Source of the DNA: Vibrio porteresiae DSM 19223
GTDB taxonomy: Bacteria; Pseudomonadota; Gammaproteobacteria; Enterobacterales; Vibrionaceae
Length of the DNA stretch: 64,000 nt
Direction: 5' to 3'
NCBI RefSeq assembly: GCF_024347055.1
Contig: NZ_AP024896.1
Coordinates: forward strand, 1,364,001-1,428,000
Within the stretch, counting starts at the first letter, position 1. Every line of letters begins with the position of its first letter. Below, piece after piece: positions 34,573-43,731 of this stretch. Made by a program: the position numbers and the translations under genes. The notes below the pieces were generated by a model. That model was given only the letters and a program-made list of their open reading frames with translations. It ran no database searches and was not told the origin of the DNA.

Positions 34573-36438
34573 CTACTTATCGTCTTTGAAGGAGTTATCT
34601 TCGGTCATATCCTCTTGGTAAAACTTAAAGCCGTTGCGACCGTGAGTTTTGGTTTGGTAGAGCGCCAAATCGGCACGCTTTAACGCTTCGTTTAGTTCTT
34701 TGTCTTCTTCATCAATCCAACTCACACCGATGCTGACTCCGATGTGAATCTCTTTACCACCAATATCAAACGGCTCACAGATTGAATTAACAATCCGCTC
34801 AGCCATCTCTTGTGCAACGTGGGTAATATTGTGATTACCAGTGAGCAGAATGGCGAACTCATCACCGCCAAAACGGCACACTAAATCGGTTTCCCTAACG
34901 GAGCTTTTTAGCCGCACTGCAACGTCTTTTAATACCGCATCACCGGCGCTATGGCCATAGTGGTCATTTACGTCTTTGAAGTAATCAAGGTCGATCAGCA
35001 TCAACATATGGTGTTGATTGGCCTCTTGAGTATGCTTAGTGAGTTTTTCAACGTATTGGTTAAATTGGGTTCGGTTGGCTAAGCCGGTAAGCGTGTCATG
35101 GTGAGCTGCATGCTGGATTTTCTCGCGGCTCTTTTCTTGCGCAGTGATATCTTCTGAAGTACAGATCCAACCTTTATCAGGCAATTGGTTATAGAGTGCT
35201 TCAACGATTTGTCCGGTTTTAAGATGATAGATCTTACGTAGCGGCTGACCTAAATCAAACGCATTGTACATCTGTTCTAACACGTCATCCGGTTGTTCAA
35301 TGGTTTCTTCACGTTCAAATCGCGTACGCAGAAACTCCCTAAAGGAGTTTCTCACCTGAACCTGAGATGTATTTTTCTTATATACATCAATATATTGACT
35401 GTTCCAGTATTTGAGCAATCCACGCGAATCATAGACAGCAACCCCTTGCGGTATGTGGTTCACGATTGCGCTCAATTCATTGTTTTTTGCCTGCATCAAG
35501 CGTTCGTTTTCACTCATTTTCTGTTCAATCAGCTTACGTTCAGAAACATCCTGGAACGAGCCAATCAAACGGTACAGTTTTCCGTCTTTATACATGCCCT
35601 GTCCGGTGGTTTTTACCCACATGTGTTTTCCTTGGGCATTAATAAAAGGCAATTCACTAGCCCAGATACCATCGGTAACCAACGCCTTATTAACGGTATC
35701 TTCAATGATTTCGCGCGCTTCGGGCGCAAAATAGGAGAAACCACTTTCCATGGTAGGAACAAAATCAGGCCCCACACCAACAATTTCCCGTGTCTGCTGA
35801 GTCCATACTAACTCGTTGCTTTCAATATCAAATTCCCAACCACCGACTCCAGAGGCTGTAGCTAACTCATCAAACAGAGCGCTTTTTCGTTCCAATAACA
35901 CTCGTGCTGACTCAACTTGTTCAAACGCAAGTTTGGCCTGCAGCCAGTTCAGATTCGAACGTAATAATCCTTCGACAACTTGAGCAAATGCCTTGAGTCG
36001 GAACTGATCCGCTTCACCAAAGGAACGTCGACGGTCATCAAAGATACTTAACGCTCCGATAATCATTTCGCCGTCGAGTGAGATAGGGCACCCCGCACAA
36101 AACTGAGTTTTCTTTTCGATGATAAATGGACTGTTACATGAGCGTGGGTCTGATTGAGCATCTTCCACGATGACCATGGATTTGTTGGTATAAATATAAC
36201 GGCAAAAGGAGTCTGGGCTATCAATGGAGGTTTCACATAAACCAACCGAAGAGATAAACAGCTGTGGAGAGTTTTCCTGATCATCATCATTCAGCGACAA
36301 CACCGTCATTGGACAGTCGAATGTCTCTGATATCAGCTTGATCAAAGCATTAAGCTCAGGGATGCGATCAACCGTGGTACGCTTTAGCTGAGTAAGCGCT
36401 TTATCAAACATCGCTGAATATTGGGAGTGTTTCACCAT
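34573..36438 (-). CDS. Diguanylate cyclase with GAF-PAS-PAS sensors
   Basis: A soluble protein of about 621 residues that should make cyclic di-GMP. A GAF domain (LIKLISETFDCPMTVLSLNDDD...; FCAGCPISLDGEMIIGALSIFD) comes first, then a PAS/PAC (GWEFDIESNELVWTQQTREIVGV), a second PAS (HIPQGVAVYDSRGLLKYWN) and a C-terminal GGDEF domain with intact RFGGDEFAILL. An RETD motif five residues before the GGDEF is the allosteric inhibition site. No membrane helix is present. The frame extends to 36540, but the Met at 36438 starts the conserved region better; the start is uncertain. It is monocistronic. Confidence 0.93.
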   Translation of the reverse strand: MVKHSQYSAMFDKALTQLKRTTVDRIPELNALIKLISETFDCPMTVLSLNDDDQENSPQLFISSVGLCETSIDSPDSFCRYIYTNKSMVIVEDAQSDPRSCNSPFIIEKKTQFCAGCPISLDGEMIIGALSIFDDRRRSFGEADQFRLKAFAQVVEGLLRSNLNWLQAKLAFEQVESARVLLERKSALFDELATASGVGGWEFDIESNELVWTQQTREIVGVGPDFVPTMESGFSYFAPEAREIIEDTVNKALVTDGIWASELPFINAQGKHMWVKTTGQGMYKDGKLYRLIGSFQDVSERKLIEQKMSENERLMQAKNNELSAIVNHIPQGVAVYDSRGLLKYWNSQYIDVYKKNTSQVQVRNSFREFLRTRFEREETIEQPDDVLEQMYNAFDLGQPLRKIYHLKTGQIVEALYNQLPDKGWICTSEDITAQEKSREKIQHAAHHDTLTGLANRTQFNQYVEKLTKHTQEANQHHMLMLIDLDYFKDVNDHYGHSAGDAVLKDVAVRLKSSVRETDLVCRFGGDEFAILLTGNHNITHVAQEMAERIVNSICEPFDIGGKEIHIGVSIGVSWIDEEDKELNEALKRADLALYQTKTHGRNGFKFYQEDMTEDNSFKDDK

Positions 36439-36556
36439 GTATCCGTTCACCGTACCAAAATCGTTGTTAATTTTTACGTTAGCCAATCGAATTAGCTTAA
36501 TTTTGGCACAAGAACAGAATCTCATCGAAAAAAGAACCATAAATTGGATGAAAAAT

Positions 36557-36585
36557 AAGGGGTTGATCAGCTAAATCATCCCCTT
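36557..36585 (-). terminator. Probable terminator after small membrane protein gene
   Basis: The AAGGGG...CCCCTT arms, extended by TGAT/ATCA, are followed on the minus strand by TTATTTTT. Confidence 0.5.
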
Positions 36586-36649
36586 ACTTTCTCTATTTTC
36601 ACCTAGGTTAGTGTGATAACCAAGACGAACTACGGCTGACTAACACTGT

Positions 36650-36997
36650 TTACATCAGCAGTTTGATGAGATTAGTCTCTTCGGAGAAACATAAATAATA
36701 GGCCACCACAGTCGCTACGACGGTGATTGAAATATCCCCAGCAGACCACAGCATAGAGTAGTTAGGCCATTTTTTGCGTAAATCGACAAAAGCGGGCAAC
36801 AGACAAAAGGTAATCAATATGGTACCCAAAATAACAAACAGTAACCCATCCACCAAGTTACTGCGCATATTCAGAGCAAACTCCATGTATGCAAAAGTAA
36901 CTAGAAAGGCAATAAAAGAAGCTCGGTTCAATATGGTCGAATACTTCTCAATTTTGTCGTCGCTTACCAGTTGATTCTGATGTGTGTGGTTAATCAT
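36650..36997 (-). CDS. Small membrane protein of unknown function
   Basis: A 115-residue protein with three hydrophobic segments (about residues 26-44, 50-70 and 82-103) and charged ends. I do not recognise a family. GAGGG about 8 bases before the ATG supports it as a real gene. It is 110-200 bp upstream of the diguanylate cyclase on the same strand, with a probable terminator between, so it is likely its own transcript. Confidence 0.6.
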   Translation of the reverse strand: MINHTHQNQLVSDDKIEKYSTILNRASFIAFLVTFAYMEFALNMRSNLVDGLLFVILGTILITFCLLPAFVDLRKKWPNYSMLWSAGDISITVVATVVAYYLCFSEETNLIKLLM

Positions 36998-37341
36998 AAT
37001 TACGCCCTCTCGTCAGTTGGAACGCCTTTACCGCTTAGCCCACATGAATGTAGAGAAGATTATTTCGTGCGTGCAGAACCTTCGTCACAGTGCCAAGAAG
37101 TGATACCAAGATTTACACTATTGTGTGATCTATTTCTAAGCAGCGTGAGAGCGACAAAATAGCGTTTCCTTTTTTGTTTCTTACTGATCTCACAACCCAA
37201 TGCATAACAGCGTGAACCACCTAGGCGATCCCCCTTCCATAAGCCTGCATAAAATCTGGTTAATTGATACTCAATATGCATATGATTTCATTTTCATTAG
37301 CAGTCAACCTATCCACCACAATGATTGAAGGATTATGCAGA
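36998..37341. other. Intergenic region upstream of the lipase gene
   Basis: No gene is supported. A 73-codon minus-strand frame is Arg/Lys/Cys-rich and lacks a ribosome site. The region must contain divergent promoters for the membrane protein and lipase genes. Confidence 0.4.
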
Positions 37342-38433
37342 ATGGTAAAAAGAATAGTGTTGTTCATCGTGAGTATCGCCCTCTGTTTTAGCGTACAAGC
37401 GCGAACCGACGTATTTCCGCAAAGTGATTTTGATGAACTGAGCTACGGCTTATATTGGTTTGGTGCGAATAACCAATATGAGAAAGCGTCAGCCGACACC
37501 AAAGATGGCAGTACTTACTATGACCCAAGTAAGCCAACCTTGATATTTATTCATGGCTGGCAGAAAGACCATATTACTGAGTTAGAACGCCAAACCTTTT
37601 ACGAGGATGACTCAAACGGCTGGCCAGACATGGACTTTGCCAACCTATGGATAAGTGAAGGCTACAATATCGGTATTTTGTATTGGGACCAATTCGCCGA
37701 CGAATCTGAAGTTAAAAATGCAGAAGCCAAAATCTGGTCAACCGAAGGGAATAAAGCCATGCGTTGGCTAGATAGCGCTGGCACTTATCATGATGGTCCC
37801 GATCAAACCGTCACTGAGCTGCTGCTAGCCGCCTATGAAGACGCGATGGCGGGTTATCAAGGTAGTGACATTCGTCTGGCGGGACACAGTTTGGGTAACC
37901 AACTGGCTCTGCGCTTAGCCGATGAGTTAGTCACTCTGGCAGCAAGTGGCTCGGTTAATAGTAACGAAGTGCCACAGCGTGTTTCGCTGCTCGATCCCTT
38001 TTATTCCAACTATGCCAAAAGCTATTTAGACGGAGCTTGGGTTGGTGAAAAAGCGCGGGAAATTGTCGCTCGCCTTAAAGCAGCTGATATCGCCATCGAT
38101 TCTTATCGCACCTCTGTTGTTACCTCTTCCATTTTTGTTGGCGATGAAAATAAAGAACTGCAAAACTCAGTGGCATTTGCCGAAGAAAAAACCGGCTTCT
38201 TTAATCAAACGCAGCAGTCACAAAAACACAGTGCTGCTATTTGGCTCTATCTTTGGTCGATAGCGTATTCCACCCCTACCGTTTCCGATAATACTCTCGC
38301 TGGTCTTTCTGCCGCGACGACGAACGATGAAGTGAAAGAGTGGATGGCAACAACCGATCACCTCGTGCAATCAGAAGGCGGCAGCACCAAAGACCCACAA
38401 GACAACGTATTTGAAACCGCTGACGCGCTGTAA
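37342..38433 (+). CDS. Secreted alpha/beta-hydrolase lipase
   Basis: A 363-residue exported lipase. It has an N-terminal signal peptide (MVKRIVLFIVSIALCFSVQA, cleaved before RTD), an oxyanion strand LIFIHGWQKD and the nucleophile elbow RLAGHSLGNQLALRLAD. A late His near the C-terminus could complete the triad (Asp in VSLLDPF). The HGW and GHSLGN features resemble pancreatic-lipase-type fold members. AAGGA lies ten bases before the ATG; the frame extends to 37264, which would bury the signal peptide. No foldase or secretion gene is adjacent. Confidence 0.88.
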   Translation: MVKRIVLFIVSIALCFSVQARTDVFPQSDFDELSYGLYWFGANNQYEKASADTKDGSTYYDPSKPTLIFIHGWQKDHITELERQTFYEDDSNGWPDMDFANLWISEGYNIGILYWDQFADESEVKNAEAKIWSTEGNKAMRWLDSAGTYHDGPDQTVTELLLAAYEDAMAGYQGSDIRLAGHSLGNQLALRLADELVTLAASGSVNSNEVPQRVSLLDPFYSNYAKSYLDGAWVGEKAREIVARLKAADIAIDSYRTSVVTSSIFVGDENKELQNSVAFAEEKTGFFNQTQQSQKHSAAIWLYLWSIAYSTPTVSDNTLAGLSAATTNDEVKEWMATTDHLVQSEGGSTKDPQDNVFETADAL

Positions 38434-38458
38434 TCGTCAGTTTTTTTTTAAAAAAAGA

Positions 38459-38486
38459 CACGAGACCATTGGCTGCATGGCTCGTG
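38459..38486. terminator. Bidirectional terminator
   Basis: CACGAG-CCAT and ATGG-CTCGTG pair with one bulged base. T-rich runs flank it on both strands, between the convergent lipase and LysE genes. Confidence 0.7.
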
Positions 38487-38504
38487 CCTTTTGGTTGATT
38501 GTGA

Positions 38505-39128
38505 TTAAGAATTGGTCGAAAGCAATGCCCCAAAGGTGATTAAACCAATACCGCACAATTGATTAATACGCTGACCAAATCTGTTCATTAGTGTCGATGC
38601 TCTCTTAGATGTCATGATGTAGGCTACCAGCGCAAACCAAACCACATGTAATGCCGCAATATACACCCCATACCCGAGCACAAAGAGCGAGTGATTACCC
38701 TGCTCCGTCGAGATTAATTGACTAAAAACACTTAAGAAAAACAGCATCGTTTTAGGATTTAGTAAGTTGCAAAAGAACCCTTGTACCAGATATTTGGAAT
38801 GTCTATCTGGCTTGTCCATCTCGGCGTTTTGCTCTGGCTGCTGCAACTTAAACTTAGAATGAACTAATCCATTAATACCTAAATAAACGAGATAGCCCGC
38901 TCCAGCGTACTTGATCATGGAGAACAACCAAGCGTTGTGTAGCACTAGCTGGCTAATACCCACAATGGAATAAGTAACATGGATACAGACTCCAATACCA
39001 ATGCCGAACGCTGTAAGCGCCCCCGCCTTACGACCAAACAGAACACTGTTTTTGAATACTAAAACGAAATCCGCACCAGGGCTAATCACAATCAATAACC
39101 CGAAAATTATAAAACTAAACCATTCCAT
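38505..39128 (-). CDS. LysE-family amino-acid exporter
   Basis: A 207-residue inner-membrane exporter with six hydrophobic helices. The N-terminal FIIFGLLIVISPGADFVLVFKNSVLFGRKAG is the LysE/RhtB signature, and NLLNPKTMLFFLSVFSQ marks helix 4. The ribosome site AAGGAT precedes the ATG. It is divergent from a LysR-type regulator, a frequent arrangement in which the regulator turns on export of an accumulating amino acid. The particular amino acid is not predictable. Confidence 0.92.
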   Translation of the reverse strand: MEWFSFIIFGLLIVISPGADFVLVFKNSVLFGRKAGALTAFGIGIGVCIHVTYSIVGISQLVLHNAWLFSMIKYAGAGYLVYLGINGLVHSKFKLQQPEQNAEMDKPDRHSKYLVQGFFCNLLNPKTMLFFLSVFSQLISTEQGNHSLFVLGYGVYIAALHVVWFALVAYIMTSKRASTLMNRFGQRINQLCGIGLITFGALLSTNS

Positions 39129-39162
39129 TTTTTCTACTATCCTTCAAGAATCATGGGATAAA

Positions 39163-39190
39163 TTGTATCTATTTTTTAGTACGTTATAAT
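39163..39190 (+). promoter_or_regulatory. Sigma-70-type promoter for the LysR gene
   Basis: TTGTAT (39163-39168), a 16-bp spacer and TATAAT (39185-39190) lie 39 bp upstream of the LysR start. They sit in the divergent region shared with lysE. Confidence 0.5.
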
Positions 39191-39228
39191 CGAAAAGAAC
39201 GGACACTAACTGTGAGAAAAATTCACGG

Positions 39229-40101
39229 ATGAGACATTTAAAAGCCTTTTATGTATTTCACATTACCGCTGAATCGCTAACGTATAGTGATGCTGCAGAG
39301 AAATTGCACATCACCCATGGGGCGGTGAGTAAGCAGATCAAACTGCTAGAACAGCACCTCTCGCAAACGCTGTTTTATAAAAAAGGCCGGAACATGTTGC
39401 TTACAGCAGAAGGTCAGTTGCTTAAGCAATATACCGATAAAGCCTTTGGCGCTTTAAGTGACGGCGTTACTGCGCTGACGAGAAAGGATGATGCACATTT
39501 AGACATCTCCTGTGAACCAACGTTAACGATGCGCTGGCTTATGCCAAGACTGGCTAGCTTTTATCAACAAACTGGTATTGATGTTCGCCTTTCCACCGCA
39601 GGGGGTCCTGTCACACTGAGTGAGGATGGAATATCACTGGCTATTCGTCGTGACGACTTCGAGCTTAACCCTGATTACGTGTCTCATCTTTTAACCCCTA
39701 AGTATGTTGGCCCAGTCACCTCACCAGAGTATTGGAGCAAAATAAAAGAGACTCTAGATAGCTGTACTCTGCTTCATTCTAATACTCGTCCGACCGCTTG
39801 GTCTGATTGGCTCGCTGCGACCAAAACCCAGCTATCCCAACCCAATGAGAAATCGTTTGAGCACTTTTATTTTTGTTTGCAAGCTGCGTCAGACGGATTG
39901 GGAATCGCGATGGGATCCTATCCCTTAGTGGTCGACGATATAAAACGTGGCCGACTAATTGCCCCGTTTGGTTTTATCGAGTCTGGACATAATTATGTGT
40001 TGATAAGTCAACATGATAGTTGGAACCAACATGAACAAGCATTTGTGAATTGGTTACAGCTTGAGTTAGCCCAACTAAAACCAACCCTTATTGAAGATTA
40101 A
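39229..40101 (+). CDS. LysR-family regulator (GcvA-like)
   Basis: A 290-residue LysR-type regulator. The N-terminal HTH is LKAFYVFHITAESLTYSDAAEKLHITHGAVSKQIKLLEQHLSQTLFYKKGR, followed by a periplasmic-binding-protein-like effector domain (SCEPTLTMRWLMPRLASFY) typical of the GcvA/AmpR branch. It is divergent from the LysE exporter, which is its most probable target. Its stop overlaps the glycyl-radical activase stop by 4 bp, tail to tail, so the two transcripts may interfere. Confidence 0.92.
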   Translation: MRHLKAFYVFHITAESLTYSDAAEKLHITHGAVSKQIKLLEQHLSQTLFYKKGRNMLLTAEGQLLKQYTDKAFGALSDGVTALTRKDDAHLDISCEPTLTMRWLMPRLASFYQQTGIDVRLSTAGGPVTLSEDGISLAIRRDDFELNPDYVSHLLTPKYVGPVTSPEYWSKIKETLDSCTLLHSNTRPTAWSDWLAATKTQLSQPNEKSFEHFYFCLQAASDGLGIAMGSYPLVVDDIKRGRLIAPFGFIESGHNYVLISQHDSWNQHEQAFVNWLQLELAQLKPTLIED

Positions 40102-41009
40102 CGTACGTTGATGCCATAGGAGCTAAAAATCCCAAATGCCCATTCCAGCATCGCACTGCTTGGTACGGTGAAAGAATGAAAATCATCGAGCATTTTGAAA
40201 GCAGTGTATTTAGCTTTACCGAGTTCATGATAAGGCAAGAGTTCGATGGCGCAACCCGCTAGATTTTGCTGCATAAATTCCGCGGTGGCGCGCAGGTTGG
40301 CTTCATCACCGTTCACTTCGGGGATAAGGGGAATTCGGATTGTCATGGGCACGCCGAGAGCGTAAATGCGTTTGACGTTCTTTAAGATTTGTTCATTGCC
40401 AAGCCCAGTGACCGCTTTATGTTTGGCGCAGTCCATCACTTTGAGATCAAAGAAAATATGTTCAAAATAAGGAAACAGATCAGCGGCGCTGCGCCAATTA
40501 AAATGGCCGCAGGTCTCTGCCCAGAAACTGATACCTAAAGGTTCGCACTGTTCAATAACAGCACGGATAAAATCGGGCTGCATAAACGGCTCGCCACCCG
40601 AAAACGTCACACCGCCATCGGTATAGCGAAAGAAGAGCTCATCCCGTTTGATTTTCGCCACCACCTCATCGACCGATGCGGGCGTACATGCCAGTGAAAG
40701 TGCCCTTGAGGGGCAGGCTTTAACACACAAGCCGCAGTGATCACAGGCTTGGGTTGCCTGAGTGACTGCTCGGGGATCAAGCTGTTGCGGACATTGCCCA
40801 ACGCAGGTTTGGCAGCCTTTGCATTTGTGTGGGTAATAAGCCAATTTGGGCTTAGCAGTCCATGTTTCAGGGTTAGCACACCACTGACAACGCAGTGCGC
40901 AACCCGCTAAGAAAATCGTGGTACGCACTCCGTCACCATCATGGATGGAATAATCCTGCATCTGCAGGACGATTCCTTGAGTGGCTGGTGCAGTATTGTC
41001 CACGTTCAT
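40098..41009 (-). CDS. Glycyl-radical enzyme activating enzyme
   Basis: A 303-residue radical SAM activase that installs the Gly radical on the upstream-encoded enzyme. The SAM cluster motif is LAGCALRCQWCANPE (Cys-x3-Cys-x2-Cys). Two ferredoxin-like clusters follow (CKGCQTCVGQCP; CDHCGLCVKACP), as in activases of the HypD/CutD/YbiY type rather than PflA. The GGVTFSGGEP motif is intact. The ATG at 41009 overlaps the stop of the enzyme gene by one base (TAATG), so the two are coupled. A TTG start nine bases upstream is also possible. The 3' end overlaps the LysR gene end. Confidence 0.94.
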   Translation of the reverse strand: MNVDNTAPATQGIVLQMQDYSIHDGDGVRTTIFLAGCALRCQWCANPETWTAKPKLAYYPHKCKGCQTCVGQCPQQLDPRAVTQATQACDHCGLCVKACPSRALSLACTPASVDEVVAKIKRDELFFRYTDGGVTFSGGEPFMQPDFIRAVIEQCEPLGISFWAETCGHFNWRSAADLFPYFEHIFFDLKVMDCAKHKAVTGLGNEQILKNVKRIYALGVPMTIRIPLIPEVNGDEANLRATAEFMQQNLAGCAIELLPYHELGKAKYTAFKMLDDFHSFTVPSSAMLEWAFGIFSSYGINVR

Positions 41010-43378
41010 TAACAACAACTTTCGTGTGCAGAACGGGCAATAATCGCTTCTTGCATCTCAGGTGACAGGTTCACAAACTGAGTACTGTACCCTGCCACGC
41101 GCACCAATAGATCACGGTATTGATCGGGATCTTTTTGCGCTTTACGCAATGTTTCGGTAGAAAGCGTATTGAACTGCACATGGAAAGCACCTAAAGCAAA
41201 ATAAGCACGGATGATATTGCCTAAATCGCGGCGTCCTTTCGCTGTTTTTACCACATCTTCACTTAAACGTAAGTTGAGCAACGTGCCACCAGTGTGAACA
41301 TCGTGGTTCATCTTCGCACTTGAGCGCATCGCGGCCAGTGGGCTGCACACATCACTGCCAGCAAATGGCGAAACCCCTTCGGTAATCGGTTGACGAGCCA
41401 AACGTCCGCATGGTGTTGCCCCCACCACTCGACCCGTTGGAATGTAGTTAGAAATCCCCATAAAGGCACTGTTAAAACGCGAGCCAAAAATATCGTGATA
41501 TTCACGGGTGGTGCGATAGTAATAGTTAGCAATAGTGCGAGCGATACCATCCACATAATCATCATCGTTGCCGTATTTTGGCACATCCAACGCTTTGGCT
41601 CGCAGTGCTTCAAAGCCTTCCCAGTTAGCATCTAACGCTTTATTAAGCTCTGCCATCGTGGTGACTTTGTCTTCAAATACCAGCTTCTTAATCACAGCTA
41701 ATGAGTTAGCGACAATCGCCAAACCAATCCCAGTTAACACCGGCCCAATATTGTATTTCGCACCGCCTTTGGAAAGATCGGTTGCGGTTTCAATACAATC
41801 TTCAATACAAGCAGACAAGAACGGACGTGGCACCATCTCTTCGTGCAGACGCTGTGCTACCAGAGTAGAAATCACAGAGTGACGAATAAGATGGCCGATT
41901 TGTGACAACGTCGCATCTTCCACCGCTTGGTAGCTAGCAAACTCGCTGACCACGTCGTCACCCAACTGCTCGCCAGTTAAGCGGCTTTTACCATTATTGA
42001 GTGCGTATTCCATCGCCGCTGCAAAGTTCACATTCACCGCCGACGTCCATTGACCTGTTTTGCGAAAATGCGGAACAACACAGCCGCAGTTACTCCAGTC
42101 TCGAGCATCTTCCGCATCATAACCCGCTTGCAGCAGCATTTGCGTTCCCGCTTGGTCATTATGAATCGCGGGGAATCCAGTACCAGTACTGACCAAATCG
42201 GTAACGGCTTGCAGAAATTCAGGCGGACAATCGGAATGAATACGCACACTTAAACCCGGCTGGTGAGTTTTCACCGCGTCGGTCGCTTCTAAGCACAGGT
42301 AAGTCAGTTCATTGGTGGCATCGGAACCATCGCGATTTTTGCCGCCCACAGTGAGATTTTGGAACTGGTTATAACCGGCAAAATAGCCCGCAGTATTAGC
42401 TGAAATAGTCCACACCCATTCAGAGAATTTAAGCCATAACGCTTGAATAAGCTCCCTTGCATCATCTTTGGTGATAATGCCGTTTTCCATATCACGTTGA
42501 TAATACGGATACATATATTGGTCGAATCGACCAGGATTCAGCGCCAATGGGTTTTCAGAAATGATCCCGCCTAATTGGGTAAACCAGACAAACTGAATCG
42601 CTTCATGAAAAGTTTGTGGTGGCAGCTCAGGTACGCGGGCACACACTTTAGCAATCTTGTGTAACTCTGCTTGTCGAGCTGGATCGGCTTCTTGCTCGGA
42701 CAACCTTTCAGCTAATGCGGCATAGCGCTGCGCAAAACGAATAATCCCTTTCGAGGTTAAAATACTCGCTTGGCAGAACTGGATTTTTTCAATATCCCCA
42801 CTGTTGGCGTAATCCAAACTCGCCATCTTAGCTTGCAGCTTTTCAATCACGCCTTTAAATCCGTATTTAAACAGCACATCTTGATAATCCGGGGTAATTT
42901 CCCCCACCGCCTGACGCCATTTGGAGTCGTTATCGACCACGCCAGTATCCACGGCAATTTGAGCAGTTCGAGCAGGTAATGCAGCCAAAAAGTGCTCTTC
43001 TAACGATTGTCCTTTCCAATATGGAAACACATTAGCTCGAACAAAATCACGTTGCTCATCCGTCATTTGATAAGGGTCTTGTGGACGTTTATCGAAGTTG
43101 TCCATCTCCTTATCGACCCATTGCCAAGAAAACTCAGGGGTTAAAATACCTGTGCGACGAAATTTTCCTGCCGTGCCAACGACCAGTTCATCAGCAAAGA
43201 TCTGAATATCAAATTGATCGCAAAAATCATAAAACGCCTGTGCTCGGCGTAAGATCACTGGCTGACCTTCGGTGTGTTTATGTGACTCGGTGTAGATACG
43301 AGCGCGCTCGTAACAAATGGAAGGTTTTGAATTAACGTAGTTTTGTCTTAATCGTTCGATTCGTTCATTCACTGACAT
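41009..43378 (-). CDS. Glycyl-radical enzyme (PFL2-like) with atypical active site
   Basis: A 789-residue oxygen-sensitive enzyme. The C-terminal glycyl radical site RVAGYS (Gly763) and the PFL barrel blocks (GLSVRIHSDCPPEFLQ, GGAKYNIGPVLTGIG, KYGNDDDYVD, GGTLLNLRLS) are all present. The expected thiyl Cys lies in SNCGCVVPHFRKTGQW (Cys431, Cys433). Dehydratases and lyases such as CutC, glycerol dehydratase and HypD have Gly-Cys-Val-Glu here; this protein has Val435 instead of Glu and an extra Cys two positions before. The reaction is therefore unclear. The protein ends in Cys-Cys. GGGAG upstream supports the start. No microcompartment genes are near. Confidence 0.93.
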   Translation of the reverse strand: MSVNERIERLRQNYVNSKPSICYERARIYTESHKHTEGQPVILRRAQAFYDFCDQFDIQIFADELVVGTAGKFRRTGILTPEFSWQWVDKEMDNFDKRPQDPYQMTDEQRDFVRANVFPYWKGQSLEEHFLAALPARTAQIAVDTGVVDNDSKWRQAVGEITPDYQDVLFKYGFKGVIEKLQAKMASLDYANSGDIEKIQFCQASILTSKGIIRFAQRYAALAERLSEQEADPARQAELHKIAKVCARVPELPPQTFHEAIQFVWFTQLGGIISENPLALNPGRFDQYMYPYYQRDMENGIITKDDARELIQALWLKFSEWVWTISANTAGYFAGYNQFQNLTVGGKNRDGSDATNELTYLCLEATDAVKTHQPGLSVRIHSDCPPEFLQAVTDLVSTGTGFPAIHNDQAGTQMLLQAGYDAEDARDWSNCGCVVPHFRKTGQWTSAVNVNFAAAMEYALNNGKSRLTGEQLGDDVVSEFASYQAVEDATLSQIGHLIRHSVISTLVAQRLHEEMVPRPFLSACIEDCIETATDLSKGGAKYNIGPVLTGIGLAIVANSLAVIKKLVFEDKVTTMAELNKALDANWEGFEALRAKALDVPKYGNDDDYVDGIARTIANYYYRTTREYHDIFGSRFNSAFMGISNYIPTGRVVGATPCGRLARQPITEGVSPFAGSDVCSPLAAMRSSAKMNHDVHTGGTLLNLRLSEDVVKTAKGRRDLGNIIRAYFALGAFHVQFNTLSTETLRKAQKDPDQYRDLLVRVAGYSTQFVNLSPEMQEAIIARSAHESCC

Positions 43379-43731
43379 AATAACTTCTCCCTATCGACCA
43401 GCTCTGTTTTCCCCTGTCTGGATTACTTCAAACCAGAGAAAAACCCAGCGGCAACATCCGTTGTTGAAAACTGTTTGTATGCTATAACGCACAACTTGAA
43501 TTCAATCTAACACGGAGCGAAAAGGTCAAATTTTGTTCTAGCGCAATAAAGCGATGAATTATTCAACTATTTGCACCACCATAAGTACACGGAGCAAACA
43601 ATCGTCAACGTAGCTATTAATTTTTGGTTAAAAGCCTGCTATGGTTCATCGACGTAAAACGGGGCATTGACGTAAAGAGAGCGACAATTAACTCATTGAA
43701 TGCCTGCCATAAAATAGCAAAGAGAACAGCA
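43379..43731. other. Divergent region between glycyl-radical and msrA genes
   Basis: It holds both promoters. The palindrome TTGAATTCAA (43496-43505) lies about 120 bp upstream of the glycyl-radical gene. It resembles half-sites of an FNR box but lacks the TTGAT-N4-ATCAA spacing, so anaerobic control is not shown by it. Confidence 0.4.

Noticed and set aside
37060..37281. 73-codon minus-strand frame
   Set aside because: Odd composition (Arg, Lys, Cys) and no start signal; it lies in the promoter region of the lipase gene.
43496..43505. TTGAATTCAA as an FNR site before the glycyl-radical gene
   Set aside because: The half-sites abut instead of being separated by four bases, and the TTGAT/ATCAA consensus is not met.
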